Shown: positions 42,985-52,385, counted from the stretch's first letter. The stretch is DNA of 64,000 nucleotides from Verrucomicrobiaceae bacterium (GCA_015075365.1 JABTUN010000002.1:1674001-1738000), one strand, 5' to 3'. The notes: generated by a model not told the origin, from the letters alone. A program made the numbers and translations.

Positions 42985-43065
42985 TGCCCCTTTCCCTCCG
43001 CTCCCGTCGTGATTTTCACCGCCTTGCGGCTTGTGCAGGCGGCGGTTGCGGGCATCATCGCGGCC

Positions 43066-43431
43066 ATGTCGCTCCAAACTTACCATTACCTGCATCTTCT
43101 CGGCCTGATCCTCGTGTTCACCGGCTTCGGCGCGCTCCTTTCGGCGGATGGTTTCAAATCGGCGATGAAATGGCATGGGATCGGCCTGGTGATCAGCCTG
43201 GTCTCGGGCTTCGGCATGCTGGCGAAACTGGGGATCATGGGCTCCATGCCGGTGTGGGTGTGGATCAAGATCGCGCTGTGGCTGGTGCTGGGTTTCCTGC
43301 CCGTGCTGGCGAAACGACGTGTGCTGGCTCCCGCCGCGGTCGTGGTGATCGCCTTCATCATCGGCGCGGTGCTGGCCTATATCGGCTACACCTGGAGGCT
43401 GGGCTTCAGCCTGGCCGCTCCGGCGGCCTGA
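43066..43431 (+). CDS. Small four-helix membrane protein (SirB2-like)
   Basis: 121 residues from the ATG at 43066 (MSLQTYHYLHLLGLILVFTG). Four membrane segments: LGLILVFTGFGALLSA, IGLVISLVSGFGMLA, WVWIKIALWLVLGFLPV and VVVIAFIIGAVLAYIGY. Size and layout recall SirB2-type membrane proteins, whose function is unsettled. It precedes the kinase-receiver gene by 84 nt. Confidence 0.72.
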   Translation: MSLQTYHYLHLLGLILVFTGFGALLSADGFKSAMKWHGIGLVISLVSGFGMLAKLGIMGSMPVWVWIKIALWLVLGFLPVLAKRRVLAPAAVVVIAFIIGAVLAYIGYTWRLGFSLAAPAA

Positions 43432-43515
43432 TGGGAAACGAACAAAGCTGACTCGCCACTGGCGCGGTGGACGCTGTGTGCCAAAGTGCGGCCTTCCAGC
43501 CAGAAACAACCGCTC

Positions 43516-44814
43516 ATGAGTCCCGCCGCCGAAGCACCTCCGGCCCCCGCACGCCCGTCCCCGCCCAGTGTGGAGGACATCACGCGCATGATGCCGCTGG
43601 GACGCTACTCCGTGCAGGCCCGCGTTGGCATGGGCGGCATGGGCACCGTCTTCCGCGGGACGCAGCTCAGCCTCGGGCGTCCCGTGGCGGTGAAGGTGCT
43701 GCGGGTGAGCGACGGCTACGATTATGCCTTCGAGGACCGCTTCCGCCGGGAGGCGAAGGCGATGGCGCAGCTCAGCCACCCGAACATCGTGGCGATCTAC
43801 GACTACGGCCATCTGGGGAGCGAGTTCCTCTTCTTCGTGATGGAATTCGTCGATGGCATGGACATGGGCGAGATCATGCGCCAGGGCCGCATGACGCCGG
43901 AACTGGCGCTGCAACTTCTGCCGCAGATCTGCCTGGCGCTGGAATATGCGCATTCCAAAGGAATCGTTCACCGCGACGTCAAACCCGCGAACATCATGCT
44001 CAACCGGCAGGGCGAAGTAAAGGTGACCGATTTCGGCCTGGCGAAGAACCTGACGAAGCAGCAGACCATGGTCACGGAGACGCATCTGGTCATGGGCACG
44101 CCGGAATATGCCGCGCCCGAGCAGTACGACGCGCACCGTGAGGTGGACCACCGAGCGGACATCTACGCCGTGGGCGTGATGGCCTACCAAATGCTCACGG
44201 GCGCGCTGCCACGCGGCTCCTGGCTGCCGCCCTCGCAACTGCGCCCCGGTCTCGACACACGACTCGACACCATTGTGACCAAGGCGATGATGCAGGACCG
44301 GGCGCAACGTTACCAGAGCATCACGGACATGCGCCGCGCTCTCCAGGCGGTCACAGCACAGCCTGCCAGCCAGCCGCTGAAACCGGCCGCGCCGGCGACC
44401 CGGGGACGCGGCACCGCGCCGCGCATCCTGCTGCTCGAGGACGACCTGCTCGTGCGGGATCTGCTGCGCCGCACGCTGGAGTGGGCGAAATTCGAGGTCC
44501 ATGAGACCGGCGACGGCAAGGACACGCTACGCCTTTACCAGGAGGCCATGCAAGCCGGCCGGCCATACGATCTGGTGATCCTCGATCTGACGATCCCGGA
44601 CGGCATGTGCGGGAGGGAAACGATGTCGCACCTGCGCCGCATTGATCCGCAGATTCTCGCGATCGTGTCCTCCGGCTACCGGGACGATCCGGTGATGAAG
44701 GACAGCGCCGCACACGGTTTCACCGCCGCGCTGCCCAAACCCTACCAGCGGGAGGCGCTCATCCAGCTCGTAAACACCGTGCTGGCCGTGGGCCGCAAAA
44801 AGGCAGTGTCGTGA
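43516..44814 (+). CDS. Ser/Thr protein kinase fused to a response-regulator receiver domain
   Basis: 432 residues from the ATG at 43516. Residues ~28-290 are a Hanks-type kinase: GMGGMGTVFRG glycine loop, PVAVKVLRVS with the ATP Lys, GIVHRDVKPANIMLN catalytic loop, VTDFGLAKNLTK and GTPEYAAPEQYD. Residues ~303-425 are a receiver domain: ILLLEDDLLVRDLLRRTLEW, the phospho-acceptor Asp357 in LVILDLTIPDGMCG, and LPKPYQREALIQLV. No membrane segment. The order kinase then receiver makes it likely that phosphorelay input modulates the kinase, or that the receiver recruits it to a partner. No histidine kinase is adjacent. Confidence 0.93.
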   Translation: MSPAAEAPPAPARPSPPSVEDITRMMPLGRYSVQARVGMGGMGTVFRGTQLSLGRPVAVKVLRVSDGYDYAFEDRFRREAKAMAQLSHPNIVAIYDYGHLGSEFLFFVMEFVDGMDMGEIMRQGRMTPELALQLLPQICLALEYAHSKGIVHRDVKPANIMLNRQGEVKVTDFGLAKNLTKQQTMVTETHLVMGTPEYAAPEQYDAHREVDHRADIYAVGVMAYQMLTGALPRGSWLPPSQLRPGLDTRLDTIVTKAMMQDRAQRYQSITDMRRALQAVTAQPASQPLKPAAPATRGRGTAPRILLLEDDLLVRDLLRRTLEWAKFEVHETGDGKDTLRLYQEAMQAGRPYDLVILDLTIPDGMCGRETMSHLRRIDPQILAIVSSGYRDDPVMKDSAAHGFTAALPKPYQREALIQLVNTVLAVGRKKAVS

Positions 44815-44845
44815 GCTGGAAGCGTGTGACACCCCGGCCCGGTCA

Positions 44846-46216
44846 CTACGCCGCCTCTTCCGCGGCCGCGGGCCCCAGTTTCCTGAAGTGCAATTGCACG
44901 ACGCGGCGCTGGTCGGCCTTGGTGGTGGTGACCTCGTAGTCCTCGATGGTGACTTTTTCACCGGGCTTCGGCAGGTGGCCGAGCAGGTGCGTGACGTAGC
45001 CGCCGATGGTGGTCACCTCGTCGCTCTCCAGCTCGACACCGGCATGCTCCGCCAGTTCGTAGAGGTTGAAAGTGCCCTCCACGGTGAACTCATGGTCGTT
45101 GATGCGTTTGAATTCGCTGACCTCGTGGTCAAACTCGTCCTGGATGTCGCCCACGATCTCCTCCAGCACGTTGTCGAGCGTGACCACGCCGACCGCTCCG
45201 CCGAACTCGTCCACGGCAAGCACAAAGTGGACATGCTTGTCGAGGAAGAAGCGCAACAGCTTGTCGATGGGCATGAGCTCGGGCACCATGTGCATCTCAC
45301 GCTTGATCTTGCGGAGGTCGGGCTGTGGTTTGCCGACGAGCGCCAGCAGGTCCTTGATGTGGATGAGGCCGATGGCGTGGTCGAGATGCCCCTCCACCAG
45401 CGGGTAGCGCGTGTGTTTGCTGTCGATGGCCAGCTTGAGGTTTGCCTCGAAGCTGTCGTCCGCGTCGAGGGACACGACGGTGTTGCGCGGCGTCATGACA
45501 TCCCGCGCGCAGCGGTCGTTCAGGGCCAGCGCGTTGAGCAGGATGTCCTTTTCCGTCTCCGTGACCTCCTTGGACTTCTGGCTCTCGGCCACGATGTGGC
45601 GCAGTTCCTCCTCCGAATGGGCGATCTCGTGCTCCGACACGCTGGTGATGCCAAAAAGCCGCAGCACCAGGTTCGTGCTGCTGCTGAGCAGCCAGATGGC
45701 CGGGCGTGTGAGGAGATAAAAGAAATGCAGCGGACGCGCCACCCACAGCGTGGCGGTCAGGGACTTGCGGATGGCCAGGACCTTCGGTGCCTGCTCGCCA
45801 AAAACGACATGCAGGTAGGTCACCAGCCCGTAGGCCGCGAGGATGGACACCCATCTCACCACCGCCTCGCTGGTGACGCCCAGTTTAAAGAGCAGCGGCT
45901 GGATCACGAGGGAGACGTAGGGTTCCCCAAAAATACCCAGCGCGATGCTGGTCAAGGTGATGCCGAGTTGACCGGCGGACAGGTAGGAGTCGAGGTTCCG
46001 CGTCACCTGGCGGGCAAACTCCGCGCCGCGCACCCCGTCTTCGATGGCGGCCTGCATCTGGCTGTCACGCACCTTCACAATGGCAAACTCCGCCGCCACG
46101 AAGAACGCGTTCAGCAGCACGATGGCCAGGATGATGACCACCCGCCACGCATGGTAGGAGGCATCCGGGTGCCATTCCTGGGCGAGCTCGGCTGCGCTGG
46201 CGAGAACGATCAACAT
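44846..46216 (-). CDS. CNNM/CBS-domain (CorC/HlyC-type) membrane protein
   Basis: 456 residues. Signal-like N-terminus, then a CNNM membrane domain of about four segments (VVIILAIVLLNAFFVAAEFA; SAGQLGITLTSIALGIFGEP; AYGLVTYLHVVFGEQAPK), a CBS pair (RDVMTPRNTVVSLDADDSFE; AIGLIHIKDLLALVG; HFVLAVDEFGGAVGVVTLDN) and a C-terminal CorC_HlyC domain (TVEGTFNLYELAEHAGVELE; TIGGYVTHLLGHLPKPGEKV). Family members act in Mg2+/Co2+ export or membrane homeostasis; haemolysin activity is not implied. Confidence 0.94.
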   Translation of the reverse strand: MLIVLASAAELAQEWHPDASYHAWRVVIILAIVLLNAFFVAAEFAIVKVRDSQMQAAIEDGVRGAEFARQVTRNLDSYLSAGQLGITLTSIALGIFGEPYVSLVIQPLLFKLGVTSEAVVRWVSILAAYGLVTYLHVVFGEQAPKVLAIRKSLTATLWVARPLHFFYLLTRPAIWLLSSSTNLVLRLFGITSVSEHEIAHSEEELRHIVAESQKSKEVTETEKDILLNALALNDRCARDVMTPRNTVVSLDADDSFEANLKLAIDSKHTRYPLVEGHLDHAIGLIHIKDLLALVGKPQPDLRKIKREMHMVPELMPIDKLLRFFLDKHVHFVLAVDEFGGAVGVVTLDNVLEEIVGDIQDEFDHEVSEFKRINDHEFTVEGTFNLYELAEHAGVELESDEVTTIGGYVTHLLGHLPKPGEKVTIEDYEVTTTKADQRRVVQLHFRKLGPAAAEEAA

Positions 46217-46232
46217 GAGCGGCGGCGCGGGA

Positions 46233-46484
46233 TCACAGCTTCTCGTAGCTGCCGTCGCAGCGTTTTTCCAGGATGGTGAAGCCCGCCTTTTTCGCGTCGG
46301 AGACCGACAGCGGCTTGGTCAGTTTCGGCGTGCTGAAGCCGGACACCAGCTTCCTGACCGGCTGGCGGCAAAGGGGGCAGACCTCCAGCGGCGGGCGGCT
46401 CATGGGACGCCGCAGATCAAAGCCACGCCGGCAGGACGGGCAGCCCTTTTCGGGATCTTCGGCGATGTAGGAGTAGGTGGGCAT
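46233..46484 (-). CDS. FmdB-type zinc-ribbon small protein
   Basis: 83 residues from the ATG at 46484 (MPTYSYIAEDPEKGCPSCRR). Two CxxC pairs (CPSC, CPLC) separated by about 20 residues form a zinc ribbon: GCPSCRRGFDLRRPMS and LEVCPLCRQPVRKLVSG. FmdB family; putative regulatory or small zinc-binding protein. It lies 16 nt upstream of the CNNM protein on the same strand, so co-transcription is likely. Confidence 0.85.
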   Translation of the reverse strand: MPTYSYIAEDPEKGCPSCRRGFDLRRPMSRPPLEVCPLCRQPVRKLVSGFSTPKLTKPLSVSDAKKAGFTILEKRCDGSYEKL

Positions 46485-46520
46485 GGGGGCTGTTCGTTGT
46501 GAAGGCCGCTCCGCCTCTCC

Positions 46521-46554
46521 ACGAAACGGCCCGGTGAGTTTGCGCACCGGGCCG
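46521..46554 (-). terminator. Hairpin terminator downstream of rpsN
   Basis: Perfect 10-bp stem CGGCCCGGTG (46527-46536) and CACCGGGCCG (46545-46554) with an 8-nt loop. On the minus strand it is followed by TTTCGT, a short T stretch, and it lies just past the rpsN stop. Confidence 0.6.
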
Positions 46555-46586
46555 GGCTTTGGAAGGCCAAAAGTGACAGAAAGGGA

Positions 46587-46856
46587 TTACCAGCTCGACT
46601 TGGTCACGCCGGGGATCATGCCCTGGGAGGCCATCTCACGGAAGGTCATACGGGACATCTGGAAGCGGCGGATGTAGGCACGACGGCGGCCGGAAACGCG
46701 GCAGCGGTTGGTCAGGCGCGTGGGGCTCGCGTCACGGGGAAGGAGGGAGAGACCGACGTAGTCTCCCTTCGCCTTGAGTTCGGCGCGGAGCTTCGCGTAT
46801 TTGTTGACGGTTTTTTGTTTGCGCTTTTCGCGTTCGAGCCAGCAGGTTTTTGCCAT
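46587..46856 (-). CDS. rpsN: 30S ribosomal protein S14, zinc-independent type
   Basis: 89 residues. Typical S14 C-terminus (TRLTNRCRVSGRRRAYIRRF; FREMASQGMIPGVTKSSW). The four cysteines of zinc-binding S14 are absent (only single Cys at the start and in NRCRVSG), so it is the zinc-free form. It is outside any ribosomal operon, which suits a stand-alone or replacement copy made under zinc shortage, but only the genome could show whether another S14 exists. Confidence 0.95.
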   Translation of the reverse strand: MAKTCWLEREKRKQKTVNKYAKLRAELKAKGDYVGLSLLPRDASPTRLTNRCRVSGRRRAYIRRFQMSRMTFREMASQGMIPGVTKSSW

Positions 46857-46939
46857 AGGGGCGCGGAGTTTGGCGCAGAGGAGGGGTTTGGCAAGGGGAA
46901 TTTCGCCCCAATGCCGCCTTCTTTCGCCGCGCCACCCGC

Positions 46940-48010
46940 TCAGCGCTGGACCTTGGCGTCACCGCCCTCCGCCAGCTTTTGCACCTCCGCCAGCGTGGCC
47001 ATGCTGGTGTCACCCGGGGTAGTCATGGCCAGCGCACCGTGGGCCGCGCCCAGATCGACGGCTTTCTGGGCGTCATTTTCGACCAACAGGCCGTAAACCA
47101 GCCCCGCCACGAAGCTGTCCCCTGCCCCGATCCGGTCCAGGATGTCAAAACGCGGGTAATTCCGGCTGCGGTGAAATTTTCCCCGGTGCCAGCACAGCGC
47201 ACCCCAGTCGTTCACGGACGCGGTATGCACGCGGCGCAGCGTGGCGGCGATGGTGTGCAGGTTCGGGAACTGCGCGGCCAGTTTTTCGATCTGTGGGCGC
47301 AGTTTCGCGTCCTCGGTGGCGAAAATGTCCGCCGGATCACCCGCGCCCGCGACGGGCGGCTCGTCGCTCAGCACGCCAATCATCACGTCAATGTAGCCGG
47401 CAAGCTGGCGGTTCAGCGCCTGCGCCGCCGGGAAGCCGCCGCGCTCCTGCCAGAGGGAGGGCCGGTAGTTCAGATCGTAGGAAATCGTCACGCCGTGGCG
47501 CTTCGCCGCCTCGCAGGCCTGGATGGTGAGTTCCGCGGTCGATTCACTCAGTCCCGCAAAAATGCCCCCCGTGTGCAGCCAGCGGCAGCCCAGCGTGCCA
47601 AACAGGTGGTCGAAGTCGAAATCCCCCGGCTTGAGCTGGGAGGCCGCGCTGTGGCCGCGGTCCACGCTGCCCTTCGCCCCGCGCACGCCGAAACCGCGCT
47701 CAGTGAAGTTGATCGGATTGCGCACGCGCTTCCCCATGCCGTCATAAGGCACCCATTTCACCAGGGAGGCATCCACGCCGCCCTGCAGGATGAGATCCTC
47801 CACCAGGCGGCCGATCTCATTGTCCGCAAAGGCCGTCAAAATGCCCGCGCGCAGCCCGAAACAGCGCCGCAGGCCACGCGCCACATTGTACTCCCCCCCG
47901 CCCTCCCAGGCGGTGAACTGGCGGGAGGTGCGCACCCGGCCTTCGCCGGGGTCGAGACGCAGCAACACTTCACCAAGGGAGAGAACATCGTAAGCAGCAG
48001 GGCGGGACAT
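46940..48010 (-). CDS. PfkB-family sugar kinase (2-keto-3-deoxygluconate kinase-like)
   Basis: 356 residues. N-terminal VLSLGEVLLRLDPGEGRV, EGGGEYNVARGLRRCFGLRA (substrate-side Gly-rich motif) and LHTGGIFAGLSE; the ATP/catalytic motif DRIGAGDSFVAGLVYGLLVE includes the catalytic Asp of GAGDS. Closest in style to KDG kinase (phosphorylates 2-keto-3-deoxygluconate). The Gfo/Idh/MocA gene upstream on the same strand suggests sugar-acid catabolism. A KDG aldolase is not in the window. Confidence 0.9.
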   Translation of the reverse strand: MSRPAAYDVLSLGEVLLRLDPGEGRVRTSRQFTAWEGGGEYNVARGLRRCFGLRAGILTAFADNEIGRLVEDLILQGGVDASLVKWVPYDGMGKRVRNPINFTERGFGVRGAKGSVDRGHSAASQLKPGDFDFDHLFGTLGCRWLHTGGIFAGLSESTAELTIQACEAAKRHGVTISYDLNYRPSLWQERGGFPAAQALNRQLAGYIDVMIGVLSDEPPVAGAGDPADIFATEDAKLRPQIEKLAAQFPNLHTIAATLRRVHTASVNDWGALCWHRGKFHRSRNYPRFDILDRIGAGDSFVAGLVYGLLVENDAQKAVDLGAAHGALAMTTPGDTSMATLAEVQKLAEGGDAKVQR

Positions 48011-48121
48011 GGGGGGCAGCTATGGAGCAGACTCCCGGCGGATGCCAGCGTCAATCCAGCACCCTGCCCCACCGTTTCCGACACCCCATTTTCCCGCGCA
48101 TGATCCGCGCGGGCCGGGATG

Positions 48122-49279
48122 TCACCGGAAGCTCTTTGCGAAGTCGTCCGATGTCGCCTTGGCGACGACCTTGGTCTTCTGGAAGGTGCTCTTTTCGCCT
48201 TTTTCGATGAGAATGGACTCGTAATCGGCGGAGGACATGGGCAGCTCAATGGTCTTGTCCTGCCAGGTGGACAAAAGGATGGCATTGGCCAGCTCGACGC
48301 TGCGGATGCCCTCCTCGGCAGGCGAAAGCAGCTTTTCCCCCTTCAAAATGGCATTGGTGAAGTTTTGCAGGATCTCGACGTGCTGTCCGCCGCTCTGCTC
48401 CACCGGGATGTCCATGTGCCAGCTCTCCGGCATCGCGAAGGCGGCCTCCGCCTCCATGCAGAATTTGCTCATCGGCACGCGGTTGCGCTGGAAGTGGATG
48501 CGGGTGCCGTCCGTGACCGTCAGGCGGCCCTGCTCGGCGGAGATTTCCAGCTTGTTGACGCCCGGTGCCTCGCCGGTGCTGGTGACAAAGGTGGCGGAGG
48601 TGCCGTTGTCGTATTGCAGGATGGCGGTGACATCGTCCTCGACCTCAATCTCATGGAAACGGCCGAACTGGCAGAAGCCGCGCACGCGCTGCGGCATGCC
48701 GAACATCCACTGGAAGAGGTCCAGGTTGTGCGGGCACTGGTTCATGAGCACGCCGCCGCCCTCGCCCTTCCAGGTGCCGCGCCAGCCGCCGGTGGCGTAG
48801 TAGTAATTGGTGCGGAACCAGTTCGTCACCTCCCAGTGCACGCGGCGCACCGCGCCGATCTCGCCGCTGTCGATGAGGTCCTTCACCTTCTTGAAGCAGG
48901 CGTTCGTGCGCATGTTGAACATGGCGGCAAAAACCTTGCTCTTGTCCGTGTGCGCCGCGATCAGGCGCTCGCAGTCCGCCTTGTGGACGGAAATGGGCTT
49001 CTCCACGAGGACGTGCAGCCCCGCCTTGAGCGCCTCGATGCCGATCGTGGTGTGGCTGAAGTGCGGCGTGCAGATCAAGATCGCGTCGATATGACCGCTG
49101 CGGATCATGAGATTCACATCGGTGAATGCTTTTTCCCCTTCGATGAGCTGCGGCAGGGTGCCGACACTCTCACAAAGCGCGGTGACGCGCAATCCGGGCA
49201 CCTTGCCCCCGCGGATGTTCGCGAGATGCGCCTTGCCCATGTTTCCGAGACCAACGATGCCGATTCTGACGGTTTCCAT
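48122..49279 (-). CDS. Gfo/Idh/MocA-family oxidoreductase
   Basis: 385 residues from the ATG at 49279 (METVRIGIVGLGNMGKAHLA). Rossmann GxGxxG at the N-terminus, then GHIDAILICTPHFSHTTIGI and GLHVLVEKPISVHKADCERL with the EKP motif. The C-terminal domain includes WRGTWKGEGGGVLMNQCPHN, whose GGG-x-(L/I)-x-x-x-x-x-H pattern is typical, and the substrate side HNLDLFQWMFGMPQRVRGFC. NAD(P)-dependent oxidation of a sugar or inositol derivative; substrate unknown. Upstream of the PfkB-like kinase on the same strand, 111 nt apart. Confidence 0.93.
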   Translation of the reverse strand: METVRIGIVGLGNMGKAHLANIRGGKVPGLRVTALCESVGTLPQLIEGEKAFTDVNLMIRSGHIDAILICTPHFSHTTIGIEALKAGLHVLVEKPISVHKADCERLIAAHTDKSKVFAAMFNMRTNACFKKVKDLIDSGEIGAVRRVHWEVTNWFRTNYYYATGGWRGTWKGEGGGVLMNQCPHNLDLFQWMFGMPQRVRGFCQFGRFHEIEVEDDVTAILQYDNGTSATFVTSTGEAPGVNKLEISAEQGRLTVTDGTRIHFQRNRVPMSKFCMEAEAAFAMPESWHMDIPVEQSGGQHVEILQNFTNAILKGEKLLSPAEEGIRSVELANAILLSTWQDKTIELPMSSADYESILIEKGEKSTFQKTKVVAKATSDDFAKSFR

Positions 49280-49331
49280 AGAGGGTGAGGTTAGAGCATT
49301 GGCCGTTGCGGTCAAACGAAGAGGCAGAGTC

Positions 49332-50843
49332 TCAGCGGAACACTTCCTCACCCAGCTCCGGATACAGCCGTTGCAGCAGCATCGTGAGGCAGTCGGTCAT
49401 GAGGTGGCGGGACTGGCGGAAGAGCATCTCGGGCGCGGTGTCTTTTTGCACGCCGTTCTTCCACAGCAGGTCAATGGCGTCGGCATGGGCATCGAGCACG
49501 CTTTCGGCGGTGTCGTTCCAGTGCTGGGGCTGCGTGCTCTCCCGCCACTCGCCACGGCCGCGACCGTAGTGGCTGACGGCGAGGTAGGCGAGCAACGCCA
49601 GCTTCACCTGCTCGCGGAAATGCTCACGCGACCAGCGCAGTCGGTGGTCGTTGCCGCGCACGAGATTGTAGCTGCGGATCAGCGCATAGGCACCGACACC
49701 CGCCGTGAGGCCGCCAATCAGCGCGCCACCACCGAAAGTAAGGCCGCCGAGCTTCAAATCGGCGATGAGACCGCCCATCGCGCCACCGGCGAAGCTGCCG
49801 AGCACGCCCCAGATGCTCTCGTTCACGCCCTGCGGCAGATGAAAATGATCGCGGGCCACCTGGCTGAGCTCTTTTTCCGCCGCGCCGCTCAATCCGTGCA
49901 CCTCGATGAGCTTGTTCGTCGTCTGCTCCACGCGGTCGGCGAGCTGCGACGCGAGCTTTTGACGCGCGTCGTTGTATTCGCGGTTCAATTCCTCGCGCTG
50001 CCAGCCGATGCGCTCTAGCAATGTCTCAGCACGCACCTCCACGCCGTCCATGAGCGCGGCGGTGAGCTGCTCGGACAGCAGACGTGCCGAGCCACGGAAG
50101 GCATCAATGTTCCGCTGATGCCAGGCCTTCTTGATGTGTTGGAAGGTGGCAATTTTTGAGCCCTCCATGAGCGGCGCGAGCACGCCCATGAGACGATCCT
50201 CCTGCACCCAGCAGCGGGCAAAGGCATCGAGCGTGAGCACCTCGCGCACGAGCTTGTATTTCGACAAATGACTGCGCCAGGCCTCGATCTCGCCCGCTTC
50301 GACTTCCGGAGCCTGCGGCTGGCCGGTTTGGTTGAGGAGCACCACCACGGGCTTGCTCACCCACGACAGGATCTCCATCTCCGACTCGATGTAAGTGGCG
50401 GCGTCGGGCGGTTCGGCCGCATTGACGAGGTAAAGCACCACATCGGCCTCCTCGCGCACATTTTTCAGCGCCTGCTGGCTGCACCAGAGCGGCTTGTCCG
50501 TGATGCGGTCCCATGTTTGGGACAAAAACCACAGCACCGGATTCCGCTCACGTTTGAGACGCTTCAAAAGGCGGGCGCTGTCGCCAAAACCCGGCGTGTC
50601 CCACAGGCGCAGCACGCTGCCCGCGTCGTTCAGCAGCGTGTAGGACTCGTTGAAGAGCGTCACGTGCGGCGCGTCACGCACCTCGCCGATGTCACTGCGC
50701 AGCAGCGTGCGGGCGAGCGTCGTTTTGCCGGCATTCGTGTGCGAGATGAGGCTCAGCGTCACGATGTCCGTCTCGCTGCGCACGTCCAGACCGGTGCCTT
50801 GGGCCGGTGGAGGGGTGGTCGCGCTGGAGGTGAGGGTTCCCAT
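49332..50843 (-). CDS. DUF3482 GTPase (partner of DUF2868 protein)
   Basis: 503 residues. N-terminal GTPase: P-loop LSLISHTNAGKTTLARTL (the first Gly of GxxxxGK is Ser, normal in this family), switch regions GEVRDAPHVTLFNES and LRLWDTPGFGDSARLLKRL (DxxG), and VVVLLNQTGQPQ (NKxD position altered). The C-terminal half has a Gly-rich membrane stretch (GVLGSFAGGAMGGLIADL; FGGGALIGGLTAGVGAYALI). It is 12 nt downstream of the DUF2868 gene on the same strand; the two families are found together widely, so they probably form one membrane-associated GTPase complex of unknown function. Confidence 0.92.
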   Translation of the reverse strand: MGTLTSSATTPPPAQGTGLDVRSETDIVTLSLISHTNAGKTTLARTLLRSDIGEVRDAPHVTLFNESYTLLNDAGSVLRLWDTPGFGDSARLLKRLKRERNPVLWFLSQTWDRITDKPLWCSQQALKNVREEADVVLYLVNAAEPPDAATYIESEMEILSWVSKPVVVLLNQTGQPQAPEVEAGEIEAWRSHLSKYKLVREVLTLDAFARCWVQEDRLMGVLAPLMEGSKIATFQHIKKAWHQRNIDAFRGSARLLSEQLTAALMDGVEVRAETLLERIGWQREELNREYNDARQKLASQLADRVEQTTNKLIEVHGLSGAAEKELSQVARDHFHLPQGVNESIWGVLGSFAGGAMGGLIADLKLGGLTFGGGALIGGLTAGVGAYALIRSYNLVRGNDHRLRWSREHFREQVKLALLAYLAVSHYGRGRGEWRESTQPQHWNDTAESVLDAHADAIDLLWKNGVQKDTAPEMLFRQSRHLMTDCLTMLLQRLYPELGEEVFR

Positions 50844-50855
50844 GAAAAACAGTGC

Positions 50856-52307
50856 TTACTTTACGCTCTCCGGCAGCGTTCGCACGCCGGTATCTTTGCG
50901 AAGCGCCACAATCACTTCCGCGCCGAGGCCCTCCATCATCTGAGACCACAGGCGCTCGCGCCCGGCGATCTTGTCCTCCGGCCAGCGGCCGCCGAGGCTC
51001 GTGCCATCGAGCAGGATGACGAATTCTGGCTCCGGATGCTTCGTCAGCAGGCGCTGACGGATGTCATTCACGAGGCGACGCTGCACCTCCGCTTCGGGTG
51101 TCGTCGCCATGTTGAAAAGCATCACCAGCATCGCGCCGGTCGGCTGCCACAGCGCGGCAAAATCATCCTCATCGCCCGCGGGGATGCGGGTGTATTCCGA
51201 CCTCGCCAGGCCGCCGAAACGCTCGCGAATGCCGCGATCCCACACCTCGCGCTGCGACGCCGTGGGGTCCATGCCGTGCACCAGCACCTCCACGCGTTCG
51301 CCACCGCCTTCGACGGCATTCAGCAAGCGCCGCACATACGGCCCCCATGACAACTGCCGCGCCCGTTTCGCCATGCCGCGATGAATCCGCGCCACGCCGA
51401 TGCCCGCCAGCGCCAGACGCGGCGCGATCACCAGCACCAGCAGCGTGCCCGCATACAAATGAATCCACGGCAACGCCGGAGCTGGCGAAACCGGCTTTCC
51501 AGTCGTGCGCCACATGCTCGGCACCTCATCGAGCGGGATCTCCCTGCCGAGCACGTTCGAGGCCGGTTTGAACAGGGCGCCAAAGAGCGTCTTCACTCCT
51601 TCATCGTTCAGCAGCGTGCTCTCCCACACCGCACGATACTCCTTCGACCAGCCGCGAGCATACAGCGCCACCACGCCGCCGAGCGCCAGCATCGCCGCGC
51701 CCACATGCAGCCACGCACGCATCCGTGCCTGCAACCGACGCCACGCGAGCGGCCAGGCTAGCTCGGTGAAGCGATCCTGCACCGCATCCGGCTCCTTCGA
51801 CTTCCGCGCCCGCGACACACCATGCGCCAGCAATTCCGACAGCCAGCCTCCGCGACCCGCCAGCGTGTGCGACGGCATCAGCTCACACAGCACGCCGAGC
51901 ACGATCACCACCGCGTTCCAGGCCAGCAGGCCCACCAGCGGCAGCGCCAGCAGATTAAACTCACGTTCCTGACCCAGATCGGTCATCCAATAGCCCGCCA
52001 CCATCGCCGCGATCCATCCGGCGATGGCCCAGCTCCACTTTCCCTGCGGCACACGGAGTGATTCCAGCTCGCGGATCAAATCCCCGCGCCAGCCGACCGC
52101 TTCCGCCTCGAGCCAGGCCGAGCGTTTTTCGACAAACGACGTCGTGCGGTCATCCAGCGCATCGCCCTTGACCTCCTCGCTCGTCAGCCCGGCCCGCGTA
52201 TGCGCCGTGGCCTCCCGCCGTCGCTCCATGTTCACGAGCCTCCCGTCGGCATCGCCTTCTTCAAGGGCACGCCAACGCAGCACGCGCAGCCAGTCGTTCC
52301 AGAGCAT
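50856..52307 (-). CDS. DUF2868 membrane protein
   Basis: 483 residues from the ATG at 52307 (MLWNDWLRVLRWRALEEGDA); the open frame upstream is antisense to thiE. About four membrane segments: WSWAIAGWIAAMVAGYWM, LLALPLVGLLAWNAVVIVLG, WLHVGAAMLALGGVVALYAR and HLYAGTLLVLVIAPRLALAG. The C-terminal cytosolic part (RVEVLVHGMDPTASQREVWD; EFVILLDGTSLGGRWPEDKI) looks like a fold related to the GTPase side. Paired with the DUF3482 GTPase next to it. Confidence 0.88.
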   Translation of the reverse strand: MLWNDWLRVLRWRALEEGDADGRLVNMERRREATAHTRAGLTSEEVKGDALDDRTTSFVEKRSAWLEAEAVGWRGDLIRELESLRVPQGKWSWAIAGWIAAMVAGYWMTDLGQEREFNLLALPLVGLLAWNAVVIVLGVLCELMPSHTLAGRGGWLSELLAHGVSRARKSKEPDAVQDRFTELAWPLAWRRLQARMRAWLHVGAAMLALGGVVALYARGWSKEYRAVWESTLLNDEGVKTLFGALFKPASNVLGREIPLDEVPSMWRTTGKPVSPAPALPWIHLYAGTLLVLVIAPRLALAGIGVARIHRGMAKRARQLSWGPYVRRLLNAVEGGGERVEVLVHGMDPTASQREVWDRGIRERFGGLARSEYTRIPAGDEDDFAALWQPTGAMLVMLFNMATTPEAEVQRRLVNDIRQRLLTKHPEPEFVILLDGTSLGGRWPEDKIAGRERLWSQMMEGLGAEVIVALRKDTGVRTLPESVK

Positions 52308-52385
52308 CAAAAGGGGTCGGTTTGGGAATGAGTGCGCACTTAACGCGGCTTGCGACGGATTCCAATCCTGTGTTAAAGCCCGCCC

